64,000 nt of DNA from Methanosarcinales archaeon Met12. Lineage in GTDB: Archaea; Halobacteriota; UBA148; JAJOKI01. The position numbers and the translations under genes are program-made. Every line of letters starts with the position of its first letter. The stretch's first letter is position 1. Positions 42,413-51,543 of the stretch are shown piece by piece. The stretch covers positions 186,001 through 250,000 of the forward strand of contig CP017966.2 in the NCBI GenBank assembly GCA_002813105.2. Direction: 5' to 3'. The notes beneath the pieces are model-generated. The model saw only the letters and a program-made list of their open reading frames with translations, was not told where the DNA came from and did no database searches.

Positions 42413-43290
42413 AGATACGAGAGGTCATCGACGCAGGCAAATGCACAGGCTGTGGAGGCTGTGTGGCGGTCTGCCCAATAGATGCCGTTATGGTCAAAGA
42501 GTATGCCGTCATCGGCGACGAATGCACAGAGTGCGATGTATGCTCCATGACATGTCCTGTGGTCGATGGATTTCCAGAAAACGAGTTCGATAATGTGCTG
42601 CGCGTGTGCGCTGGCAGAAGCGATATGCAGGGACAGGATGGTGCCGTCGTTAGTGGGATACTCAGGTCGTTGCTCGCAGGAGGGCATATAGACTGTGCGA
42701 TAGGCGTGGGCAGGGATGACGTGTGGCGGGCAACGCCTATTTTGATAACCGATGCCCAGGATGTTGCAAAGACGAGTGGAACAAAATATACTCATGCCCC
42801 GGTTCTCTCCCTGGTCAAGGATGCCATGGAGAAATATGAGAAAATTGCGATAATAGGTGTGCCATGCCAGGTTCATTCCGCCAGACTGCTCAATGAGAGA
42901 AAAATAGTTGCGATTATAGGGCTTTTCTGCATGTCGAGCTTCACGCACGGCTTGTGCGAATTCATATCCAGTCTTGGGGTTAACGTCTGCGATGTGCATA
43001 AGATGGACTTTGACAGGGGGAAATTTGTAGTATATGCAGACGAGGAGCATCGTGTCCCGATAAAGGACGTCAAAGAATATGCACGCCCATCATGTAAGCA
43101 CTGTCGTGATTTTAGCGCTTATCATGCTGATATTTCAGTGGGCTCGGTCGGCTCTCCAGAAGGGTGGAGCACCATGCTGATAAGGACCAAAAATGGCGAG
43201 AAGCTCCTCGATTTAGTTGAGCTGGAATACGGAGATGCCGATATGGATGCGGTCAAAAGACTGTCGGATATGAAACGGAAGACCTCATAG
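42409..43290 (+). CDS. FrhB-like coenzyme F420 oxidoreductase subunit
   Basis: A 293-residue iron-sulfur flavoprotein. Two N-terminal [4Fe-4S] motifs, CTGCGGCVAVCP and CTECDVCSMTCP, precede the FrhB/FdhB core: KTSGTKYTHAPVLSLV, IGVPCQVHSARLL and the C-terminal CKHCRDFSAYHADISVGSVG. FrhB proteins carry FAD and exchange electrons between F420 and Fe-S clusters. The gene is 36 nt upstream of fwdF, whose promoter lies in between. It may link F420H2 to the ferredoxin-type chain of Fwd; that is inferred from position. Confidence 0.9.
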   Translation: MKIREVIDAGKCTGCGGCVAVCPIDAVMVKEYAVIGDECTECDVCSMTCPVVDGFPENEFDNVLRVCAGRSDMQGQDGAVVSGILRSLLAGGHIDCAIGVGRDDVWRATPILITDAQDVAKTSGTKYTHAPVLSLVKDAMEKYEKIAIIGVPCQVHSARLLNERKIVAIIGLFCMSSFTHGLCEFISSLGVNVCDVHKMDFDRGKFVVYADEEHRVPIKDVKEYARPSCKHCRDFSAYHADISVGSVGSPEGWSTMLIRTKNGEKLLDLVELEYGDADMDAVKRLSDMKRKTS

Positions 43291-43294
43291 AAAG

Positions 43295-43326
43295 CATTAT
43301 TAATCATTAACATTATGATATAATAG
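43295..43326 (+). promoter_or_regulatory. Promoter of the fwd operon
   Basis: CATTATTAATCATTAACATTATG and GATATAATAG upstream of fwdF are TATA-rich. The best box (TTATTAAT, about 43297-43304) is some 25 nt from the ATG, and there is no ribosome site, so fwdF may be leaderless. Confidence 0.5.
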
Positions 43327-44415
43327 ATGAGGGAGGGCATGGAAAACGGGAGAACGGTCGCCACCAGAGATGCGCCACGGAAGAGAGAGCTGGTATTCTT
43401 CCAAGACAGCTGTACTGGCTGCGGAATGTGCTGTGAAGTATGTACATCAAATGCAATACGGCTAGGGCCGACCGGAGCAATCGCAAGGGGCGTCGTGGAT
43501 GCGGCATATCTGGCCGTAAATGAAGATTGCAAGCTATGTGGCCTATGTGCTCGCGTCTGCATGTTCGGTGCACTCGCATTGTATATAGATGGCGTGAAAG
43601 AAGAATACGATGCACTTGGAAGCGCTGGCGTGAAGGGCGGCTGCAAATTCTGTAAATTGTGCGAGGAAGTCTGCCCCAGAGACGCCGTCACCGTGCATCG
43701 GACCATGCCAGGCATGGGAGAACTGGTGAGCGGTGAATTCAAGATTGACATGGAGAAGTGTATCTATTGCGGGATTTGCCAGGACATATGTCCAACTGGG
43801 GCATTAACGGTTGAGCGGGGGGGACTGAGCGCAAAACAGAGGGGCGTTTCAGAAGACACGCCGGCGAGGTTTGAGCGAATAGAGCTGGATGAGAGTAAAT
43901 GCGTTTTATGCAGAATATGTGCACGCGCCTGCCCTGTCGATGCCCTGACAGTGACTCAAGATGCATGCGATGATAAAATCAAGATTACCGGGGAAGTGGT
44001 CATAGACAATAATAGATGCTCGTGGTGTGGTTGGTGCGAGGAGGTGTGCCCTGAGAAGGTCATCGAGGTCCAGAAACCGATTGAAGGAGACATTGAAATC
44101 GATGTGGAGAGGTGCCAGGGCTGCGGCACATGCGTAGAAATATGCCCGTGCGATGCGCTGTATTTCCCATTGACCGAATATATCAAAATTGAGGAATCCT
44201 ATGCGCTGGACAGGGGCTGGAGCAAACCAATCCGACCACGCGCAATTCCTGTCGCAGTTCAACTGAAGGTCAATAAACAGCGGTGCATATTTTGCGGTGC
44301 CTGTGCGAACGCCTGCCCCATCGATGCGATCAAAGTTACACGGAAGAAGATAAGGATGATGGACACGCTCCCGAAACCCACACAAAAGGCGCTCAGCAAA
44401 TTAATGGAGGCGTAA
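43327..44415 (+). CDS. fwdF: Formylmethanofuran dehydrogenase polyferredoxin subunit F
   Basis: A 362-residue polyferredoxin with eight CxxCxxCxxxC motifs: CTGCGMCCEVC, CKLCGLCARVC, CKFCKLCEEVCP, CIYCGICQDICP, CVLCRICARACP, CSWCGWCEEVCP, CQGCGTCVEICP and CIFCGACANACP. It wires electrons to the W/Mo site of Fwd across its cluster chain. FwdF in structures of the methanogen complex also carries eight clusters. It is first gene of the fwd operon; fwdD follows after 1 nt. Confidence 0.95.
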   Translation: MREGMENGRTVATRDAPRKRELVFFQDSCTGCGMCCEVCTSNAIRLGPTGAIARGVVDAAYLAVNEDCKLCGLCARVCMFGALALYIDGVKEEYDALGSAGVKGGCKFCKLCEEVCPRDAVTVHRTMPGMGELVSGEFKIDMEKCIYCGICQDICPTGALTVERGGLSAKQRGVSEDTPARFERIELDESKCVLCRICARACPVDALTVTQDACDDKIKITGEVVIDNNRCSWCGWCEEVCPEKVIEVQKPIEGDIEIDVERCQGCGTCVEICPCDALYFPLTEYIKIEESYALDRGWSKPIRPRAIPVAVQLKVNKQRCIFCGACANACPIDAIKVTRKKIRMMDTLPKPTQKALSKLMEA

Positions 44416-44416
44416 C

Positions 44417-44851
44417 ATGGAGTTCATATTGAGTACGGGTAGAAGCATATGGCAGGGCGAGGGTATCGAGGCTGGTTGTGACTCTGAACTGTACTTTGAT
44501 GCCTGCGCAAGAGTCGAAATGGACCCTGATGACATGGAGCGTCTTGGCCTCAAGGAAAATGATGCCGTTAAGGTGAAGACGAGATATGGCGAGGTCGTCG
44601 TTTATGCGAAAACGTCTACACAGGCACCACATCGTGGGTTGATATTTATGCCATTTGGTACATGGGCTAACGTCGTCGTTCAGCCGTCGACCGAGTGTAC
44701 AGGTATGCCAAACTGTAAGTGCATTCCTGCGACGACGGAAAAAACCGATGAAAGGGTTCTGGGCGCCCACGAAGCAATAAAAATTTATTATGCCGATGGA
44801 GAGTGGGGAAAGAGGGCGGAGGAGTTGAAGTCATATTATGATATACATTAG
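44417..44851 (+). CDS. fwdD: Formylmethanofuran dehydrogenase subunit D
   Basis: A 144-residue molybdopterin-dinucleotide-binding domain protein: FILSTGRSIWQGEG, AKTSTQAPHRGLIFMPFG and NVVVQPSTECTGMPNCK. It caps the pterin cofactor held by FwdB. The ribosome site GGAGGCG lies 6 nt before the ATG, inside the end of fwdF. Confidence 0.94.
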   Translation: MEFILSTGRSIWQGEGIEAGCDSELYFDACARVEMDPDDMERLGLKENDAVKVKTRYGEVVVYAKTSTQAPHRGLIFMPFGTWANVVVQPSTECTGMPNCKCIPATTEKTDERVLGAHEAIKIYYADGEWGKRAEELKSYYDIH

Positions 44852-44859
44852 GTGTGAAG

Positions 44860-46164
44860 ATGATGCGCGAAATTAAAAATGTGCCATGCCCTTTCTGCGG
44901 ATGTTTATGTGATGATGGGGTGGTCATAGTTGATGACAACAAAATCATCGGGACGAGAAATCTGTGCAGGATAGGGCACCAAAAATTTGCACATGCCCAG
45001 AAAGGGCGATTTGAAACACCACAAATACGAAAGAATGGAAAACTGGAGCCGGTAAGTTTGGACGAGGCGTTCGATAAAAGCGCACAGATACTTGCAAATG
45101 CGGAGCGTCCCCTCCTATATGGATGGTGTTCGACGAGCGCCGAGGCAATCCAAATTGGATGTGAGCTTGCAGAGGCATGCGGCGGAATCATCGACTGCAC
45201 TGCAACGCTATGTCATGGGCCATCGCTTTTAGCGATTCAAGACCAGGGTGCACCCAGCTGCACGTTGGGAGAGGTGATGAATCGTGCCGATTTGGTCATA
45301 TATTGGGGCTGCAATCCAATGCATGCACATCCAAGGCATATGAGCAGGTATTCAGTATTCCCAAGGGGCTTGTTCAGGAAGAGGGGGCGAAGAAGCAGGA
45401 CCATCATAGTCGTCGACCCCAGGCGGACGGATACGGCGAAACTCGCGGACCTGCACATCCAGATAGCACCTGGGTCGGACCACATGTTGGTGCACACGTT
45501 CCGTGAAATCATCAATTCATATGACGTTACGCACGAGACCGTGGCTGGCATTCCAGCAGATGCGATACGGGAAACGATAGAGGCAATGGGGCAGCATCAG
45601 TGGGCGGTACTGTTCTTTGGGATGGGATTGACCCAACAGATGGGGAAGGATAGGAACATCGACGTTGCCATAAAATTCATACACGAATTCAATAAATACA
45701 TCGGCACCAAGACCGTTTTAATGCCGATGAGGGGGCACTACAATGTCGCAGGGTCAAACGTCACGATATGCGCCGAGACAGGGCATCCGTTTGCAGTGGA
45801 CTTTTCACGCGGATATCCCAGATACCACCCGGGTGAAACGACTGCCATGGATGTGTTATATCGTGGCGAGGTCGATGCGATGCTCAACATCGCTGCCAAC
45901 CCCGGGACATCGTTCTCGAATAGGGCCCTAGCCCATCTGGCAAAGATACCACTCATAAACATCGAACCCCACAATCAACAATCCATGCAGATATCAGATG
46001 TGGTAATTCCCCCTGCGATCGTTGGAGTTGAATGCGATGGAACTGCATATCGAATGGACAACATTCCAATAAAGATGAAAAAAATTGTGGACCCACCTGA
46101 GAACAGCATGCCAGATACCGTTATCTTAGGAGAGATTTTGAAGAGGGTCAAGGAATATGTATGA
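44860..46164 (+). CDS. fwdB: Formylmethanofuran dehydrogenase catalytic subunit B
   Basis: A 434-residue molybdopterin oxidoreductase. CPFCGCLCDD is the N-terminal [4Fe-4S] motif, and CTATLCHGPSLL carries the cysteine that ligates W or Mo (cysteine, not selenocysteine). RRTDTAKLADLHIQIAPGSD and GTKTVLMPMRGHYNVAGSN line the cofactor. It reduces CO2 to formate, which FwdA passes to methanofuran, or works in reverse. The ATG at 44860 follows AGGTG by 5 nt; it overlaps fwdG by 8 nt. Confidence 0.96.
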   Translation: MMREIKNVPCPFCGCLCDDGVVIVDDNKIIGTRNLCRIGHQKFAHAQKGRFETPQIRKNGKLEPVSLDEAFDKSAQILANAERPLLYGWCSTSAEAIQIGCELAEACGGIIDCTATLCHGPSLLAIQDQGAPSCTLGEVMNRADLVIYWGCNPMHAHPRHMSRYSVFPRGLFRKRGRRSRTIIVVDPRRTDTAKLADLHIQIAPGSDHMLVHTFREIINSYDVTHETVAGIPADAIRETIEAMGQHQWAVLFFGMGLTQQMGKDRNIDVAIKFIHEFNKYIGTKTVLMPMRGHYNVAGSNVTICAETGHPFAVDFSRGYPRYHPGETTAMDVLYRGEVDAMLNIAANPGTSFSNRALAHLAKIPLINIEPHNQQSMQISDVVIPPAIVGVECDGTAYRMDNIPIKMKKIVDPPENSMPDTVILGEILKRVKEYV

Positions 46165-46402
46165 ACTCATAACCCATGAAGAAAAATGTCACGGATGTGG
46201 CAATTGTGTGGTCGCCTGTCCGGTGAACGCATATATCGATCCAGCGGTTGCCGGAGGAAAAGGTCCGGAGACGGATGAGGTCATCATGCGGGTGGAAAAT
46301 GGCGTGATAAAAATTCTGAACGGGGACATATGCAGAGGATGTGGAACATGCATCGAATCGTGTCCAGTGGGTGCAATAGAATTGAGGGTGAACTATCGAT
46401 GA
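46157..46402 (+). CDS. fwdG: Formylmethanofuran dehydrogenase ferredoxin subunit G
   Basis: An 81-residue ferredoxin with two [4Fe-4S] motifs, CHGCGNCVVACP and CRGCGTCIESCP. It connects the FwdB cluster to the FwdF polyferredoxin. It overlaps fwdB by 8 nt and fwdA by 4 nt (ATGA). Confidence 0.94.
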   Translation: MYELITHEEKCHGCGNCVVACPVNAYIDPAVAGGKGPETDEVIMRVENGVIKILNGDICRGCGTCIESCPVGAIELRVNYR

Positions 46403-48162
46403 CCACAGAATTATTGATTAAAAACGGAGTCGTATATGACCCTATCAACGACGTGAATGGAGAGGTGATGGACCTTTGCATCAAGGATGGAAAAATCGTC
46501 GACAAAGTGAGCGATAACGCGAAGGTCATCGATGCAATGGGAAAAGCAGTCACCCCTGGCAAAATAGAGTGTCATTCACACATGGTGGGTGCTACTCCAA
46601 CCAGCGCCAGAATACTGAGGCCAGAGGATATAAGAGTGCGTTTGAGCTCTGCCACAGGGGTGCGAAGGGGCGGGGGAGGGCGCACCGTACCCACCACTTG
46701 GGAAGTTGGATATGAATATGCCAAGCTTGGGTTCACCAAAGCATATGAAGCAGCGGTGACTCCGTTGTATGCGCGGCAGGCCTGCAGAGAGTTCAACCGA
46801 ATGCCAATACTTGGCAAGGGGATTTTCATACTCATGGGCAACAACTGGATGATACTGGATTATCTGAAATCCAGGGAGCAGGATAAGGTTACTGCTTACG
46901 TGGCGTCTCTTCTCAGGGCGACGGGCGGATATGCCGTGAAAATAGTCAATCCAGGTGGCAATGAGGCATATAAATGGAACACTGAGTGGAATTGCCATCA
47001 CGCAGATGACCCAGTGCCATATTTCGGGGTGACTCCAAGGGAAATAATAAAAGGGCTGTGCACTGCGAACGAGGAGTTGTGTCTGCCGCATTCCATACAT
47101 CTCCATGTCAATAAAATTGGCACTCCAGGAAATTATGAGGTAACTCTTGAAGAGCTGAACATAACCAAGAACATCGAGGTGAGGTGCGATTCCGGCAGAA
47201 CACAAAACACGCATGCAACACACCTTCAGTTCCATGCATACGGAGGAGACTCGTGGGGGACATTCGAGTCGAAGGCAGATGAGATTGCGAAATACATCAA
47301 CCACCATGACCACGTCACAGGTGATAGTGGAAACGTGATATTCGGTGATGTAACCACGATGACCGCTGATTCGCCAGCAGAATGGGCACTGTATAAAATG
47401 ACGCACAATAAACTTGTTACGGGCGATACCGAAGCAGAAGACAGTGTTGGCATTCTTCCATTCCTCTATTCAAAAAAATCCCCAGTTCACGCTGTGATGT
47501 GGGCGATTGGACTGGAGCTGCAGCTATTGACTGACCCATGGAAGATGTTCGTGACAACGGACCATCCAAATGGCGGCGTATTTTTTGACTATCCGCTGGT
47601 GTATTCATGGCTGATGAGCAAAAAAGAGAGGATGGACATAGCGGAAAATATCCATCCATGGGCGCTTAAAAGAACCGGGCTCGGCGGAATTGACAAAGAA
47701 TATACTTTCTACGAATTGGTCATCGCAACCAGCGCTGGACCCGCCAAGGCGATGGGCATATCCAAGACAGAAGGGCACCTAAGCATCGGTGCTAAAGCAA
47801 ATATTGCGATATGGGATGTGGACCCATTGGAAATTGATTTCTCCAGAGATTCGGCTGCGGATAAATTATCTTCCGCGGCATATACGCTAAAGGATGGAGA
47901 GGTTGTGGTAAAAGATGGTGAAGTCGTGTGTGCACCCGTGGCGCCAATTGAAAGAGTGCTCCCACAAGTTGAACATGACATCCAAAAAGTAGTGGAGGAG
48001 GAAGTCAAGACCAAGTTCAAGAGGTACTATACTCTCCAGTTTGAAAACTATATGGTGGACCCTGAACTATATCTATCAAAATCGGACCGAATTGAAGTCG
48101 TTTCTGGAAAGCTCCATGTTATACCGCACGAGATTCCGGAGGATGTAAAATGCATGAAATAA
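46399..48162 (+). CDS. fwdA: Formylmethanofuran dehydrogenase subunit A (amidohydrolase)
   Basis: A 587-residue binuclear-metal amidohydrolase. KIECHSHMVG gives the HxH, GGYAVKIVNPGG the likely carboxylated lysine, HSIHLHVN and HATHLQFHAYGG further histidines, and FVTTDHPNGGVFFDYP the aspartate. It condenses formate with methanofuran. The start ATG overlaps fwdG (ATGA), giving the usual family length; an earlier Met in the same frame lies within fwdG and is rejected. The end overlaps fwdC by 13 nt. Confidence 0.96.
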   Translation: MTTELLIKNGVVYDPINDVNGEVMDLCIKDGKIVDKVSDNAKVIDAMGKAVTPGKIECHSHMVGATPTSARILRPEDIRVRLSSATGVRRGGGGRTVPTTWEVGYEYAKLGFTKAYEAAVTPLYARQACREFNRMPILGKGIFILMGNNWMILDYLKSREQDKVTAYVASLLRATGGYAVKIVNPGGNEAYKWNTEWNCHHADDPVPYFGVTPREIIKGLCTANEELCLPHSIHLHVNKIGTPGNYEVTLEELNITKNIEVRCDSGRTQNTHATHLQFHAYGGDSWGTFESKADEIAKYINHHDHVTGDSGNVIFGDVTTMTADSPAEWALYKMTHNKLVTGDTEAEDSVGILPFLYSKKSPVHAVMWAIGLELQLLTDPWKMFVTTDHPNGGVFFDYPLVYSWLMSKKERMDIAENIHPWALKRTGLGGIDKEYTFYELVIATSAGPAKAMGISKTEGHLSIGAKANIAIWDVDPLEIDFSRDSAADKLSSAAYTLKDGEVVVKDGEVVCAPVAPIERVLPQVEHDIQKVVEEEVKTKFKRYYTLQFENYMVDPELYLSKSDRIEVVSGKLHVIPHEIPEDVKCMK

Positions 48163-49055
48163 TCCTTACACCAAAGAACCAATCGCTTATATCCTTAGAG
48201 GCAGAGGTGATAACTCCAGATAATTTTGCCGGCAAATCTCTGGGCGACGTTGAAAACATGGTGATATATCGTGGAAATATGTCCGTTCAGCTCAAAGAGC
48301 ATTTTGATGTGAGTGGAACGCCCTGCGAGACTGCTGAGAGGTTGCGAATAGTAATAGATGGCGATGCTTCGCGAACAAAGAGAATTGGTGAGAAAATGAG
48401 CTGTGGCGAGATCGTCATCCGCGGCAATGTAGATATGCATGTGGGTGCGGAGATGACTGGTGGCAAAATAACCGTAGAGGGCAGTGCAGATAACTATGCT
48501 GGAAGGGAGATGACAGGAGGAATTATCCATATCAAATGCAATGCGCTGCACTATGCTGGCGGGACTGCACGGGGTAAAAAGAGAGGGATGGCTGGCGGAA
48601 CACTGCTCATCGATGGAAGCGCGGGAGACCATGTTGGAAACTTCATGTACGGAGGAAACATCAAGGTAGAGGGAAATGTTGGGCAATGCGCCGGGACGCA
48701 CATGAGAGGGGGCACCATTATCATCGGCGGAAATGCGTTCTCCAGAATAGGCAGTGAGATGGCAACGGGAACGATTCTCGTCAAAGGAAAGGTGCACCTG
48801 ACCACGGCCTCGCTTGGATATGGGTCAATAGGCAGGATAGTCAGGGACCCTGAGGTGGGTGGCACGATGGTCAGAGGGGAGTTCTATGAATTGCGCGGCG
48901 ATTTGGGATATGAGCCAAAATGCGGGTCAGGGGTCATATACGCCTCTGTTGAGCACAATGAGCATATTCTGCCAGGCGGGGCAGATATGCCGCCAAAAAG
49001 GAATATGTTGCCATATTTGAAAATTTATCACTCAGAAATAAGGGGGAGGTGTTGA
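48150..49055 (+). CDS. fwdC: Formylmethanofuran dehydrogenase subunit C
   Basis: A 301-residue GltB3-like beta-helix protein. The central part is a run of G-x2-G-x3-G repeats (GEIVIRGNVDMHVGAEMTGG, GGIIHIKCNALHYAGG, GGTLLIDGSAGDHVGNFMYGG), as in FwdC and the C-terminal domain of glutamate synthase. It is a structural subunit of Fwd. It is longer by about 30 residues than the shortest FwdC proteins, with a C-terminal extension after the repeats. Confidence 0.95.
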   Translation: MHEIILTPKNQSLISLEAEVITPDNFAGKSLGDVENMVIYRGNMSVQLKEHFDVSGTPCETAERLRIVIDGDASRTKRIGEKMSCGEIVIRGNVDMHVGAEMTGGKITVEGSADNYAGREMTGGIIHIKCNALHYAGGTARGKKRGMAGGTLLIDGSAGDHVGNFMYGGNIKVEGNVGQCAGTHMRGGTIIIGGNAFSRIGSEMATGTILVKGKVHLTTASLGYGSIGRIVRDPEVGGTMVRGEFYELRGDLGYEPKCGSGVIYASVEHNEHILPGGADMPPKRNMLPYLKIYHSEIRGRC

Positions 49056-49057
49056 AA

Positions 49058-49684
49058 ATGGAGCCGAAAATAGTGATAGGCGGTCCAGATTGCCTTGGCT
49101 TCGACCTGAAAGGAAGACTGGCGATGAACCTGACCGATGTCTCTCGCGTAACCACTGCCAAAGTATCCTCGCCGAAAGAATACGCGGAGCACCTTGCAGA
49201 GGCAAAAAATCCGTTGTATATAGTCGGGCCTGGCGTTCTGATGGGCACCATAAAAGGAAAGCCTGCGGTTGATTGGTGTGTTGAGATTGCCAAGGCAGGT
49301 GATTTGCCGGTATGTGCGACCGGGGATACCGCTGGGCCATTAACAGAAAGGGGCTTGAAGCCAAATCTCAGTTGCGGAATACTGGAAATAAGCGGCATCT
49401 ATCTCACGGACCCTAACTGGAAGGGAGTCAATGGAAAGGGCCAACATGATTGGGTTTTGTTCCATGGAATACCCTGTTATTTTGCCGAAAGGGCGTTGAC
49501 CACCTTGCTGAGATATGCCCCGTGGCTGAAGACATATACAATTTGCCATCGTTTTCATCATAACGCAGATTTCACATGGCACAGGCAGAACAAAGCAGGG
49601 TTTGAAAGGTACGTGGAATGGACTATAAAAGAGTTTGAAAAAATAGGAGGAGACATCAATGCGAATAAATGGGGTAGAAATTGA
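49058..49684 (+). CDS. CdhB-like (CO dehydrogenase epsilon subunit) paralogue in the fwd operon
   Basis: About 208 residues. AKNPLYIVGPGVLMG and then GQHDWVLFHGIPCYFAERALT, LLRYAPWLKTYTICHRFHH align with the true CdhB encoded at 62463 ([40 protein letters not shown]). CdhB is the DHS-like (Rossmann-type) epsilon subunit that binds the CODH alpha subunit. Here it sits between fwdC and ftr with overlaps or tight spacing on both sides (SD GGGGGAGG, 25-nt overlap with ftr), with no cdhA beside it. It may be a Fwd- or Ftr-associated flavin or nucleotide-binding partner. Confidence 0.82.
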   Translation: MEPKIVIGGPDCLGFDLKGRLAMNLTDVSRVTTAKVSSPKEYAEHLAEAKNPLYIVGPGVLMGTIKGKPAVDWCVEIAKAGDLPVCATGDTAGPLTERGLKPNLSCGILEISGIYLTDPNWKGVNGKGQHDWVLFHGIPCYFAERALTTLLRYAPWLKTYTICHRFHHNADFTWHRQNKAGFERYVEWTIKEFEKIGGDINANKWGRN

Positions 49685-50552
49685 AGATACTTTTGCAGAG
49701 GCATTTGGGATAAAGATGGCGAGGGTGTTGATAACCGGTGCCACTCCCCACTGGGCGCGCGTAGCAGCACAGGAAGCGACGGGATTCGGAACCTCGATCA
49801 TCATGTGTCCTGCAGAAGCTGGAATAGAAAGAGAGGTTGGCGGCGATGAAACGCCTGACGGAAGACCTGGCGCATATATCATGATATGCCATATGAGCGG
49901 CAAAGAGCTGGAAAATCAGTTGCTTGCGAGAATAGGGCAGTGCGTATTGACCGCCCCAACTGCGGCCGCATTCAATGGTCTGTTGGATGCAGAGATACAA
50001 TATGACACAGGTTTTAAGCTAAAATTCTTTGCCGATGGATATGAGAAAGAGGACACCATTGGTGGACGCAGAGTATATCGCATTCCCATGATGCAAGGAG
50101 AGTTCATCGTTGAACACAGCATGGGTGCGGTCAGCGGCGTTGCCGGTGGCAATTTCTTCATCCTCGCCAAGAATCAGATGGCGGCGCTCATGGCAGCGGA
50201 AACTGCGGTTAGCGCCATCTCCAGATTAGAGGGCAGCATCACCCCGTTCCCCGGCGGCATAGTGGCATCCGGGTCGAAGGTCGGCGCAAACAAATATAAA
50301 TTTATGAAGGCGACTACCAACGAAAAATTTTGTCCGAGCCTCAGAGACGAAGTGGAGACCATGGTGCCTCCTGATGTGGAAGCGATATACGAAATCGTCA
50401 TAAACGGCATATGTCCTGATGCAGTAGAAAAGGCGATGAGGTATGGAATCATGGCGACGACCAAAATCCCAGGCGTCGTAAAGATAACTGCTGGCAATTA
50501 CGGTGGAAAGCTCGGCAAATATAAGATGCACTTAAAGGAGATTTTGAGGTGA
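49659..50552 (+). CDS. ftr: Formylmethanofuran:tetrahydromethanopterin formyltransferase
   Basis: A 297-residue Ftr. NGVEIEDTFAEAFGIKMARVLITG opens the protein, followed by QEATGFGTSIIMCPAEAGIE, DTIGGRRVYRIPMMQGEFIVE and TTKIPGVVKITAGNYGGKLGKY near the end. It moves the formyl group between methanofuran and H4MPT. It overlaps the CdhB-like gene by 26 nt, and mch follows after 9 nt. Confidence 0.97.
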   Translation: MRINGVEIEDTFAEAFGIKMARVLITGATPHWARVAAQEATGFGTSIIMCPAEAGIEREVGGDETPDGRPGAYIMICHMSGKELENQLLARIGQCVLTAPTAAAFNGLLDAEIQYDTGFKLKFFADGYEKEDTIGGRRVYRIPMMQGEFIVEHSMGAVSGVAGGNFFILAKNQMAALMAAETAVSAISRLEGSITPFPGGIVASGSKVGANKYKFMKATTNEKFCPSLRDEVETMVPPDVEAIYEIVINGICPDAVEKAMRYGIMATTKIPGVVKITAGNYGGKLGKYKMHLKEILR

Positions 50553-50561
50553 GATGAGATT

Positions 50562-51542
50562 ATGATCAGCGTAAATAGAGAGGCAAAAAAGATAGTAGAC
50601 CATATGGTGGACAATTCGGATAAATTGAATATCGATGTGCTGGAGATCGAAAATGGCACCACCATATTGGACTGTGGAATCAAGGCAAAGGGAGGAATGC
50701 AGGCGGGAAAACTGCTTTCAGAGATATGTATGGGAGGACTTGGAGAGGTATCGTTTACTCAGATGAGCATCTGCGAATGCGACGGTGATGACGACGGTTG
50801 TTGCAGTCGCAACTTTCATGCCATGAATGTCGTTGTTGACCAGCCGTTGATTGGATGCATGGCTTCACAATATGCTGGATGGAGTATTAGCATTGGGAAG
50901 TTCTTTGCACTTGGGTCAGGTCCAGCCAGAGCATTGGCTTTGAGAGAGAAATTGTTCGAGGATTTAAAATATAAAGACGAGTCCGATGTTGCCATATTGG
51001 TGCTGGAAACATCAAAGATGCCAGAGGCGGAGGTTGCAGACTACATCGCCGAGAAGTGCGGCGTCAAATCTGAAGACCTGTATATATTGGTTGCCCCGTG
51101 CGCAAGCGTAGCAGGGTCCATCCAGATATCAGCGCGTTTAGTCGAAACCGGAATGCATAAAATGCACGAAATAGGGTTTGACATCGGCTCGGTGGTCAGC
51201 GGATTCGGCGTGTGTCCGATAGCGCCCATAGCAAAGAATGACCTGGAGGCAATGGGCAGAACCAATGACTGCATACTATACGGCGGAAGAACATGGTATA
51301 ACGTGGATTGTGAGGATGATGAGATAGGGAAGATGATAGAGAAGGTACCGTCTGATTCCTCGAAGGACTACGGCATGCCGTTTTTGGAAATATTTGAGAA
51401 ATACAACAGGGACTTTTACAAGATAGACCCTCTGCTGTTTTCACCTGCCGATATTACTATCAACAATATGAGGACTGGGAACAACTTCCACGCCGGCAAC
51501 GTGAACATAGATGTTTTAAGAAAATCTTTGGGGGTTGATTAA
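50562..51542 (+). CDS. mch: Methenyltetrahydromethanopterin cyclohydrolase
   Basis: A 326-residue Mch. Recognisable parts are TTILDCGIKAKGGMQAGKLL, EICMGGLGEVSFTQM, HAMNVVVDQPLIGCMASQYAGW, GSGPARALA and FGVCPIAPIAKND. It interconverts formyl- and methenyl-H4MPT without a redox step. It is followed by mtd, whose ATG lies 2 nt past the mch stop. Confidence 0.97.
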   Translation: MISVNREAKKIVDHMVDNSDKLNIDVLEIENGTTILDCGIKAKGGMQAGKLLSEICMGGLGEVSFTQMSICECDGDDDGCCSRNFHAMNVVVDQPLIGCMASQYAGWSISIGKFFALGSGPARALALREKLFEDLKYKDESDVAILVLETSKMPEAEVADYIAEKCGVKSEDLYILVAPCASVAGSIQISARLVETGMHKMHEIGFDIGSVVSGFGVCPIAPIAKNDLEAMGRTNDCILYGGRTWYNVDCEDDEIGKMIEKVPSDSSKDYGMPFLEIFEKYNRDFYKIDPLLFSPADITINNMRTGNNFHAGNVNIDVLRKSLGVD

Positions 51543-51543
51543 G

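Noticed and set aside
42250-43050. Minus-strand frame of 266 codons opposite the FrhB-like gene
   Set aside because: Antisense to a clear Fe-S flavoprotein; no recognisable domain or ribosome site.
44860-46164. Selenocysteine in FwdB
   Set aside because: The metal-binding position reads TLCHGPS with a cysteine codon, and no in-frame TGA is present.
46576-47406. Minus-strand frame of 276 codons opposite fwdA
   Set aside because: Long but antisense to the highly conserved fwdA; its protein has the His/Cys/Tyr-rich make-up of a shadow frame.
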